A stretch of 64,000 nt of DNA from Thoreauomyces humboldtii (lineage: Eukaryota > Chytridiomycota > Chytridiomycetes > Spizellomycetales > Powellomycetaceae), in contig JADGJA010000019.1 in the NCBI GenBank assembly GCA_027596035.1, forward strand, positions 1 through 64,000, read 5' to 3'. Below the pieces are notes generated by a model. It saw only the letters and a list, made by a program, of their open reading frames with translations, was not told the DNA's origin and did no database searches. How positions within the stretch are numbered: position 1 is the first letter of the stretch; the number at the start of each line of letters is the position of its first letter. A program made the translations under genes and the position numbers. Below, one piece after another: positions 55,832 through 64,000 of this stretch.

Positions 55832-56993
55832 GTGCAAGTCAAGCTCCTGTGTGACAAGTCGTTCGGGATGTGTGTGACTGCAATTCCGGCGAGACAAGGG
55901 CTCACAGTCTCGTCTCCGAACTTAGCGGTGCAGGACCTCTGTGTTACGGCACCAGCCTTTTCCAGTGATGGTCAGTACCTTGCTTCTCTTGGATCCCTGC
56001 CCACACTTTCGCTGACCATCTGGTGGCGGACGAGTGCGATCGTATGCCAGGTGTCGCCTGGCATAGCAGCGGAACATGTGGCGTTCGACCCTCTGGATTC
56101 TCGAAGGCTATGCACCAGTGAAGAAGACGGTGGGGTTTGATTGTGGAAACTGGAGATGGGATGGAAGAGGTCCCGTCTCCGAGCTGTGTAGGTGGATTTT
56201 GGAAACTTCCTCGTATCGTATCAAGTGTCTTTCGATAGCTGACAGTGGAAATGTCACGCAGGATTGGGAACCCGATACCGGAATCGATTGAGGCTCTGGC
56301 AACACCAACAGAGTTCCCTACTCGGCACGGATGGACCATCAATGAGCAGGTCCTTTGCGTCACGAACAATCGAGGCGGAATCGTGCACTACGATCCGCTG
56401 ACGGGATTATCGGACTTTCATATCGGCCCTGGACAGCGAGCAAGATGATGTGGAAAAGAAGAATGAGGAAGATGACGAATCGATTTGCACAACGTTCTCA
56501 CAGGGGCAGATCTCATGCGTGGTGGTTGCGCGGGATGGTCTTACCGTCGGCGGAGAGGTATGATACTGTCTTAGTCCCGAAAAAGCTGACCAATCTTTAC
56601 GAAGGACGGAATTGTGCAGTTTCACAACCTTAGCAAACACGAAGCATGTTGTTACGGCCAAAGGTGTTCCGATTACTCGCCTGGAATTCGATCCCAGTTA
56701 CCATACCTTGATGATCCAAACCTCTGGCGGCAAGATCTACCATCACAGCGTAGGGACTGATAACGCAGTACAGGTGTGTGAGTTTCTCGAAAAGATGGCC
56801 CTTGGCTAGTGAGCTAGAAGTTGAAGGATGTTCTGTTCCACAGCTCCTACAAGCATCTCAATATACAGCTCTCGCCGTGCACGCTCCGAACAGTGTCTTG
56901 ATTGCCAGAGGTCCAAGCTTTTTATCTCTTTACCAGCTGAACAAGGACATCCCACAAGACACGAAAAATAGACTTCGAGAAACTCTAATTTAA
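55832..56993 (+). pseudogene. CFAP43: CFAP43 (flagellar WD-repeat protein) remnant
   Basis: Segments of the N-terminal WD-repeat half of CFAP43 appear in order. AFSSDGQYLASLGSLPTLSL followed by TIWW corresponds to the family's YLASYSSLPEFTLALW; CVTNNRGGIVHYDP corresponds to the repeat that follows. DGIVQFHNLSK, then ITRLEFDPSYHTLMIQTSGG and KIYHHSV match the later FSPNYTVLLIQTDKG-type blade. The frame is broken: a TGA at 56,138-56,140 falls inside V-x-LWKLE (family S-V-W-T-I-E), and a one-base shift follows NLSK near 56,640. The reading ends at 56,993, whereas the full protein is over 1,500 residues. CFAP43 tethers axonemal dynein heads in motile flagella. Either a truncated pseudogene copy or a damaged single copy. 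Confidence 0.6.
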
Positions 56994-57778
56994 AGACAAC
57001 CTCGAAGTACCCGTAAAATCTCTGCCAGACGTGTACCGTAGTATGTAAAGAGTTTCTGGATTCGGAGCCTCAAAAACGAGTGAGGGGAAGGAGGGGAAAG
57101 AGTAAGTTTTGCAAAAGGAGGCTGAACTCCTATGCGACTAGTATAAGTGTACATACAGTACATGCAAACCAGTGGTAGCTGATCCAGGCTTGAGGAACAT
57201 GGGGTCGGAGGTGCGGGACCCATTGTTCGAGATAAGCGCGAGAATGGGGAACGATCCGGGAACCATGAACCGGTGGGAGACAGAACGAATGGGTCCAGAC
57301 GCGTCGAGCTCGTCGTCATCCCTCTTTCAGGCTGCGCAGTTTGCACGCATTCAACCCCGGTACGGCTGTCGAAGTACCTGATTCTACTGGTACGGGTTAC
57401 GGCCGCGCGAGGAGTACTTGGGAATGTTTCGCGTCGAGGGCATTTCTAACGGAAGTGCTTGATGAAGGAGACGGTCGTTATGTCGAGATTTGTATGTACA
57501 GTATGTGGGAAGAGGGGAGCGGTCTCGATTGCCGCTCGGAACGCTGGTGCGGTCCGTGCGGTGAGTCACACCCAACAGGCTGCAGGCAGTTTTTCGACTT
57601 CAAATGGGACCAGTCGAACTTCTATCCCCACTTTGTCTTCGCAAAGGGACGAAAGCTATACCACATTCATAAACCGTTCTCCTTCTTGATTGGCATACTT
57701 TGGCCCAGATCGACTCTACCCAGATATACGAGCGAGAAACCCGTTTGACTGGCATCTCCTTTCCTCGCTCCTCCCATT
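56994..57778. other. Intergenic region with a dispersed repeat motif
   Basis: No supported gene. At about 57,041-57,095 a segment beginning GTATGTAAAGAGTTT, followed by GATTCGGAG and an A-rich GTGAGG run, is repeated in similar form at 60,301-60,350. The right end is the promoter of the MNN1-like gene. Confidence 0.4.
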
Positions 57779-59697
57779 ATGACGGCTTCGTTGCGACGAT
57801 GGCGCTCAGCCGACGGGTTCTTCCCAAAAAACTCTCACGATAGCAAGGACAAGCCCATCCGACGCAGATCTCTCTTCGGCTGGCTACGGAACGAAGACGA
57901 CCGCAACGCTCGGCAAACGACGGTGCGCACAATCGTCTTTGCTGTCGCTTTGTGGTTCCTCGCTATCGCACTCAGAAGGATACACCTGAACAATTCTATC
58001 CGAAGGTAGACTACGTTTGACCAACTAATATGGTATCAGCGTTATCTGAATCTCACTGTGTCTTAGAAAGAGCACATGCGACTCCGAGTCGGACGACGTT
58101 CCATACGAGTGCGTGGATACGATCGAAAGACTTAAAATCCTGACCGAGCCAGCTCGCCGAACCCCGCGCATCTGGGACTGGCACAACATGGTTCCTCGTT
58201 CTCGTCTCTTCCGCTCCCTGCTGGAAGAACGGTACACCATCGCAGGACATGAAAAAGCAAACTGTCTTCGCTTCATTGGCCCAGAGCACACCGGAGTTCC
58301 CACGCTGCCCCAGCTTGATGCCGTTATTATGGAGATACAGAACGATCTCTACCCTTTCGTTGCAACTCCAACAAGCCGTTTCCCATCAGCGCAACACCTC
58401 TTACGTTCCTATTCTGGTCGAGGGATTGTCATGACCACCGGGAACAGGCACACGCGGTTCGCTCTCAACACCATCAGGATGGTCAGATCACTCGGATGCA
58501 ACCTTCCCATCCAGATCTTTTACGCAAACAATCTCGATCTGAACGGAACGCATTTCAAGGAGCTCGCTTCACTCCCGAATGTCGAACTCCTTGACATGTC
58601 CAAACACATCGACATCCATGCGGCGTCTCGAGGCGAACCCCTCGCTCATCTCGGCTGGGCAATGAAACCTTTCTCGATGCTGGCTTCCCGGTTCCAGGAG
58701 ATCATTCTCCTCGATGCGGATGTCATGTTCTTGCAAAATCCCGAGGTCATGTTCGAATATCCACTTTACAAGGATACCGGCATCTTGCTCTTCAGAGATC
58801 GAACCCTTTACCCAGGAAACACACTGCATGCGCTCCTGAGCAGGATGATGGAGGAAACACCAATGAGCGATTATTACCGCAAGGAAGGACGAACGGGCAG
58901 CGCTCTATCTACTCACGAAGGAGAGTCGGGTGTCATCGTGGTCGACAAGCATCGCAACTTCCACTCTCTGCTGATGGCATGCAAGATGAATTCGGGACCC
59001 TATCAGCGAGATATGTATGAGACCGTCCTTGGTAGGTTCCGTTGAACTTTGTCTCGACCCATGATAACCGTCCTTGTCTGATGCACTCCTTACATAAGGT
59101 GACAAGGAGTCTTACTGGATGGCACAAGAGATACTCGATCTCCCCTACAGCTGGGCGCCCGGCGGCGGTGGTTCCATCGGCTATCTAGAACCTCATCCCA
59201 ACGACCCGAATATCATCAAGATCTGTGGTCAGCTCTATCACCCCGATCCCGACTTCCGTCCTCTCTGGGCCAACGGAGGCATGCTCAGCAACAAGCGAGA
59301 TCCCAAGGGAGAGGACATCGTCGAGTTCACGCACTGGGCCACCGACAAGACCTACAGGAACGTCGTGTGGGATTGGGAGAAAGCCAACAAACCGTTCTGC
59401 ATGCATCGCAGGAAGGATAGAGAAGGAAAGGATTGGGGTCCGCTGTCGCGAAGGGAGCTGGACATCATCGACAGGGCACTGAAGGATTGGAAGGAGATCG
59501 TGCACTTTGGGGACGGAAATGGGAAACAGGGTGGGAAGGTCAAGGTGGACGTGGACTGGGTCGCAAAGAAGATGGTCGCGGAAGAAGCCGTCAAACGTCA
59601 CCAGCCGAAAGATCTCAAGGATGGGGTTCATGGAAAGGGTGCTTTCGATAGCCGCGACACCCTCGAGCAAGGTCGGCCAATCATGCACGGTGCTTGA
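57779..59697 (+). CDS. MNN1-family alpha-1,3-mannosyltransferase-like protein (GT71)
   Basis: Three exons (57779-58005, 58067-59031, 59099-59697), in phase, give 596 residues. A basic N-terminal tail and a single span (RTIVFAVALWFLAIALRRIH) give a type II Golgi topology. The catalytic domain starts with GRGIVMTTGNRHTRFALNTI, a family signature, continues with LPIQIFYANNLDL and carries the metal-binding DxD in ILLDADVMFLQNPE. SGVIVVDKHRNFHSLLMACK and an ESYWMAQEI helix follow, also typical. The C-terminal 70 residues are Lys-rich and disordered. MNN1-type enzymes add mannose to N- or O-linked glycans of secreted and wall proteins. The family assignment is strong; linkage and acceptor are not predictable. 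It lies 10 kb from other glycan genes but is not co-directional with them. Confidence 0.9.
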
Positions 59698-60379
59698 CTC
59701 GACAATTCGCCTTTCGGATCATTGTGCTGAACATAAGTGGCCAGTCTTTCTCTTGAGATATTCGATTTTTCTTTATGGTCACGCATCTACCCACCCGCCA
59801 GATGGTGTTTGCGGCCGCCGACGCGTGCCGCCCCCAATCGCGGCGGTTGTGGCAGTCCTCGCTTGCGTAGGACTAGCGGTAGTTCGGCTGAGTTCATAAT
59901 CAACGTCGACAACACCAATCGATACCGCCTTCAAGTTCGTTGTCTTTGCAGAATCCAGCGTATAGAGGTTAGGTTCTGATCTGGCGTAGTCTTTGCACCC
60001 GGCCTACCGTATACTACTTCAAAACGAGGCACTGGATGAAGTCCCCTCCAAAACTTACCAGTGATAGGGTCTGCGGTCATTCCCTTCATTCAATATTCCT
60101 CTGCGTAAGACTTCGATCAAGGGCACAGGGTAATCTTCTTTGAAAAGATTGCCACCCTACGGCGCACTGCCGCAGCGAGCCTCCGTCGGCTCCTCAATCC
60201 CGCAATGCAGCAGCGAGCTTCAGTCGCCTCCTTAATCCCAACGTCAAAGCACCCCCCAGCGACTAGACCGTCCTCCAGAAGGTCTCCTCAGAGCCTTGTT
60301 GTATGTAAAGAAAGAGTTTTTGATTCGGAGACAAAAAAGGGTGAGGTGGGCTGATGATGGATGTGCAAGGACCGACTGC
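59698..60379. other. Intergenic region; convergent 3' flanks
   Basis: No gene supported. Short direct repeats of the form CAGCGAGC(C/T)TC(C/A)GTCG occur near 60,170-60,230. The second copy of the GTATGTAAAG repeat motif is at 60,301. Confidence 0.4.
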
Positions 60380-60838
60380 TTAGTGAGTAGCGGTGGTACG
60401 GCGAGTCTCGGCAATGACACCGGACATCTCCTCGACCTTTCTCTTTGCGCGACCGAAGGTACCGAGCTACACACGTCATCGAGAGAACATGGGTTAGGAC
60501 GAGGGGGGAAGGGAAGATCCTCAGCTCATGAGAACTTTACCCTGCGCTTAGCGAGCTTGCGGGCACGCTTGTCGGCTGAGTTCTTGAGCAACTCCATGAT
60601 ACGCTTCTCGTAAGGAGAGTAACCGGCGACCTCGCGGATCAGCTCGCGGACGAACTTTGTGCGCTTGGCGAGGGTCTGGAAAGGGAGCTCGTTAGGTCCA
60701 TTCATAGGCACGTGGGAAAGAGGAAGAGGAAGGACGTACCCCCTTGCGGTGGACGGGCTTGGGCTGGAGCTCACGCTTTGCGGTGACGTGGCCCTTGTTG
60801 TTGCCGACGGCAATGCCGGTCTTTGGTGTAGGGGCCAT
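60380..60838 (-). CDS. RPL36: Cytosolic 60S ribosomal protein eL36
   Basis: Three exons with two GT-AG introns, both phase 0. Exon 1 starts at ATG 60838: [19 protein letters not shown] ending in HRKG. Exon 2 gives [20 protein letters not shown] then [20 protein letters not shown]. Exon 3 gives [20 protein letters not shown] and ends TATH at TAA 60380-60382. This matches eL36 from end to end at the usual ~100 residues. It binds 5.8S/28S rRNA near the polypeptide exit side of the large subunit. Intron-containing ribosomal protein genes are normal in filamentous and zoosporic fungi. Confidence 0.97.
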
Positions 60839-62092
60839 TCTAGGATAGAGTGCCGTGCTAACAATGTGCGAAGGGAGGCAAACCGAAGGGCTGCTGCATG
60901 GCAAGGCGCTGAAGGGTCCCCCGTTTTTTTCTTCTTTTCCCCACCAGTCTCGCTTTCCCTTCGGAGCCTTTGGCCGGAGCCCAAAGGCCAAACCACCCTC
61001 ATGTGCATTTGCATGCACAACGCACTATACGCAAGGTAGCGTACCGTTGATCTCAGAACCTACCAGTATACATCGTTTTGGACAAGCGGAGGTCGACGGC
61101 TCCATAGTGCCCAGCGCAACAGACGTCGTCGAATATTTTCCTTGTCAAAGAGAGAGCAGGGGAGGCGACCGCTCCCGCTCCTTCGCCACCTCTCAGCGCT
61201 CGCCCTCCTAAAGAATAGAAGGGAGGCAAGGCTGATGGTGGAAGGTGCTTCTCTTGTGCTTCTCATTCCTCAGTCAGCTTGGGCTCGATCATGGATGACA
61301 TCCCGCCGCTTCTCCGTGGAATGTTTTTCTGGGAATGTTCTGTGTGGTAGGAAGGGCTGTGGGATGGGAGCTCTTTACACCTGTTTGCTCTTGAGGCTTA
61401 GCCAAGCGACTCGTGGAGGCACGAGGGCCGTCCCGGAGCTGCTCCTCCTCGTCCAACATCACCGCAAACTGACGCGCGTTCCTCGAACCAGATCTTTGTC
61501 GTTCAGGTCAATAGCGAAGATGATGCCCTGGATGTCTCAAAGGTACATGAGGTACATGGAGGAACAGTTGCACCATAAGTGTGAGTCGATGGGATACATC
61601 ATCTCCACTGAAAGTCACGGTGGCTTCCAAAGAGAACGAATCTGTTCCCAACCACAGTAAGATGCCACGTACCGAAGCTGATGTTCTATTGCGTGACGGT
61701 CACGACGTTTGATTCCTGCACGAGGAATCGATGCGTCACCTGTAGTTGGTGGGCTCGTCTCGGACTTCTGCAAGCGGACCCGCAGAAGCAAGGATTTAAG
61801 CGTTTAGAGTTTCTCTTTGGAACTTTCCTTTTTCGGAGGGTTTTGTGACTTCTCGGAGCGTCACGGATGATACACTCCGCTCTCTCTGTCTCTCTTTCTC
61901 CCCGTATCATCTCTTCCAAGGACTTTCACTTGTAAACAGCTGCACCAGTATAGACCAGACAGGACAGGAGGAGAAAGGGGAGAAACGAAGAAACACTCTG
62001 CTGTGGAAGAGGTTCATGACGGATTCCCACGCTCTCAGAGGGATCCCCTGCCTAGTTCCTTTCGCAACGCATCAACATCCTTTCCCTCTGGC
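60839..62092. other. Divergent spacer between RPL36 and the ASL-fragment gene
   Basis: A 172-codon plus-strand open frame (61,142-61,660) lacks any recognisable domain and is not supported. On the minus strand a short peptide GIIFAIDLNDKDLVRGTRVS near 61,475-61,535 looks coding-like, but no start or splice pattern could be built. CT-rich tracts at about 61,878-61,920 may belong to the promoter of the gene starting at 62,093. Confidence 0.35.
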
Positions 62093-64000
62093 ATGAGTAG
62101 CACTGGCTCACCACCAAGCAAGGAAGACGAGTCGGCGGCGGCGACACCTTCAGCTTTTCAGCAACTTCCACCACCGCAGGGACCTACCTCCATCTCCCCT
62201 CGTGCTGCCGACTTTGCCGCCACGCTCGCAGAGTCGGAGATCCTGGACGGAAACGATCTGAACTTCGACACTGACACAGACTCGGAAGTCGAAGGAATAA
62301 CCCCATCCGCTCTGCCCTCTCGATGCGAGTCTAAGCACAGTGACATCAATCCAGAGCACGGCGATCAAGTCGATGACAACCCGACAGTAGCGTCGCCACC
62401 ATCCAATACCCTCTACGATCCATTCTCAGAGCCACGCACGCTCCAGCCAGCAAAGAGCGATGGCTCGCTGAGGCACTCTCGATCGGCGCTCCTGGTGCCC
62501 ATCGGCATGGGCGGGGACACGCTGCCTCGCGCAGCCGCGCGTCTCGGTGGGAACCTGTCCTTGGCGAAGATCCCCGGAAGCATTCCCACCGATCCGGAAG
62601 AGTTCCATCCTCCAGAACCTACCTTGCCAGCTGCTGCTACAGCTTCGGTCCATCCACATCCGCCCACTCTACAGGCGGATGAGCCGGCGCCGGGTTCTCC
62701 TCCTAGTGAAGAGGTGAGACTTCTCAAAGCATGCGCATTTGCTGTGACCTTACGTAACAATATGATTTCTAGAAGACCTTGTTCACTGTCTATGAGGGGA
62801 GCAAGGCTCCGATAGATGTGAGAGAAGCAGTCGAAAACTCCATACCATCTCCGGAGCAGATTCATGTCGAAACTAGCAAGGATGCCGACGTCTCCGCTGA
62901 AACGGAAGCACCTGGAGACTTCACCCCTTCCGAAGGCCTGCAAACAGACGCTAGCGATGAAGCTGGCGTCTCGAGCGCCAGGAAAAATTCGTATACGGAA
63001 GAGGTTTCATCTACGTCCGCAAGCGTCTCAAATCCTGAAACCGATATCCACACAGATATCCACATCGCACTACCGTCTGTCCCGGTACCGACACCCGTCA
63101 CACCAGCATCTGAAACAAACCCGACTATCCTTGACCGACGACATTGGAAGACGGACATCATGGGTTCCCAAGCCTACGTGAAAGCCCTATCGCGGACTGG
63201 GATCCTGACCGCCGATCATCAGACGACGTTGAATAACGCTCTGGACGTCTTGTCCGCCGAGTGGAAGACCGACACTTTTATCTTGAAGGAAGGCGATGCG
63301 GACCTGCGAACCGCCAACGCGAGAAGGTTGGCTGAGATCGTGGGTGCTCCGCTCGCGGGAAAGATCTACACGTTGCCAAAGGTGAAGCCCGTCGAGCAGT
63401 CTCCGCCGTCTGCGCATGTGATCTCTCCGGTTATGCCGTTGGAGGTGCCGAAGGAGACTTCCATATCGACGCAAGACGATGGAAGCGTCGAAGCTGGTCC
63501 GCAGAGTGCAACCAGTCCCCAATACCTGCTCGCTCCGGAGAGTCCTGCTGGGATAGCTCCGCAAAGTCCTAGTACTTCAGAAGCGAAAGCGCATCTGATC
63601 TCACGAAGAAACACTACCGAGCCAAGTTCGGGCAGCAAGCCGCTGGTGAATGCGGCTGTCAGTCGAAGTAAGACGGTGAAACCGGAAGATTTGCCAACTC
63701 ATGCGAGCTCTTCTGCGGTCGATACTGTTGCTTCCGGCAAGCCATCTGTATCACTGCAGTCAACTTCGGAAGCCGCAAATGCTGTCCCGGAAGGATCAGG
63801 AGGCCCGCTAAAACCACAGCTTCAAATCCCGGAAACCGTCTCTCATATCGAAGCGTCAGAAGCTTCGCAGGAGTCATCACTTCACAGCATTCCAAGCATC
63901 TCTCGCATTGCGGCAGAACCCCTGAGCGAAACCGCGCTTCCAACAGCACAAAGCATCTCCCCTGAGGAAGCTTTACAAATGCCAAAAGATACCTCACATC
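62093..64000 (+). CDS. Long disordered protein with an embedded argininosuccinate-lyase-derived segment (partial, runs off window)
   Basis: Exon 1 begins at ATG 62093 (MSSTGSPPSKEDESAAAT) and ends at a GTGAGA donor after PPSEE near 62,715. The next exon starts KTLFTVYEGSKAP at about 62,774 and stays open to the end of the window, so at least 610 residues are seen. Most is Ser/Pro/Glu/Thr-rich and looks disordered. In the middle, 63,133-63,378, lies a compact block: DRRHWKTDIMGSQAYVKALS, then RTGILTADHQTTL, LSAEWKTDTFILKEGDADLR and TANARRLAEIVG. It aligns with the N-terminal domain of argininosuccinate lyase (fungal and human forms have W-x-x-D-x-x-GS-x-AY...EW...GTF...D-E-D-I-H-T-ANERRL-x-E-x-I-G). 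The following GRSRNDQ motif is missing (reads YTLPKVKP). The function of the protein is unknown. Confidence 0.75.

Noticed and set aside
61142..61660. 172-codon plus-strand frame upstream of the ASL-fragment gene
   Set aside because: Composition and sequence show no domain, and the minus strand there has an equally coding-like short peptide; neither could be built into a gene.

Overview
This window comes from a fungal nuclear genome. Introns are short (mostly 50-80 nt), GT-AG and numerous. Many genes are recognisably fungal or general eukaryotic: an Edc3 mRNA-decay factor, TAF9, ORC6, RPL36, a mitochondrial bL28, a ULS1-like SUMO-targeted helicase and an MNN1-family mannosyltransferase. It also carries a clear CCDC39 (axonemal ruler) gene and a decayed CFAP43, so the source should be a flagellated, zoosporic fungus of chytrid type. 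This is inferred from gene content; no taxonomic marker was compared.

Layout. 0.5-26 kb is a dense housekeeping block: alpha/beta hydrolase (-), C2H2 zinc-finger protein (-), SPFH/stomatin protein (+), GNAT acetyltransferase (+), bL28m (-), a stand-alone Gag-like zinc-knuckle protein (+), CCDC39 (-), VWA8 (-), ULS1-like helicase (-) and a small mitochondrial membrane protein (-). 27-34 kb is a decayed accessory stretch: a short GT2-like gene, a Helitron-type helicase relic, a GT-D-like pseudogene and a second glycosyltransferase-like relic. 34-40.5 kb returns to housekeeping genes: ORC6 (+), EDC3 (+), TAF9 (-). 42-59.7 kb is rich in surface and glycan genes: a GPI-type surface protein (+), a very large fused glycan gene (-), a degenerate ~173-bp tandem array, a second GT-D-like copy (-), a coiled-coil/RanBD gene (-), the CFAP43 relic (+) and an MNN1-like transferase (+). 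60-64 kb holds RPL36 (-) and the start of a long disordered protein (+) that runs off the window.

Three observations stand out. (1) At 44,027-49,125 a 16-exon gene, in frame at every junction, joins a nucleotide-sugar transporter, one extra membrane span, an NAD-dependent sugar epimerase, a PF03407-like transferase and a GT43-like transferase into one ~1,375-residue protein. This would be a single-chain import, conversion and transfer machine of the Golgi lumen. (2) The VWA8 gene keeps its reading frame through a conserved Gly-Pro-Pro-Gly-Pro loop only if a single nucleotide (20,173) is spliced as an exon of its own between two canonical introns. (3) The disordered protein at the right edge contains about 80 residues derived from the N-terminal domain of argininosuccinate lyase, without the GRSRNDQ active-site motif.

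Coordinates for multi-exon genes span start to stop; exons were derived by hand from splice signals, phase and homology. Family assignments are from memory of conserved motifs, with no database search.
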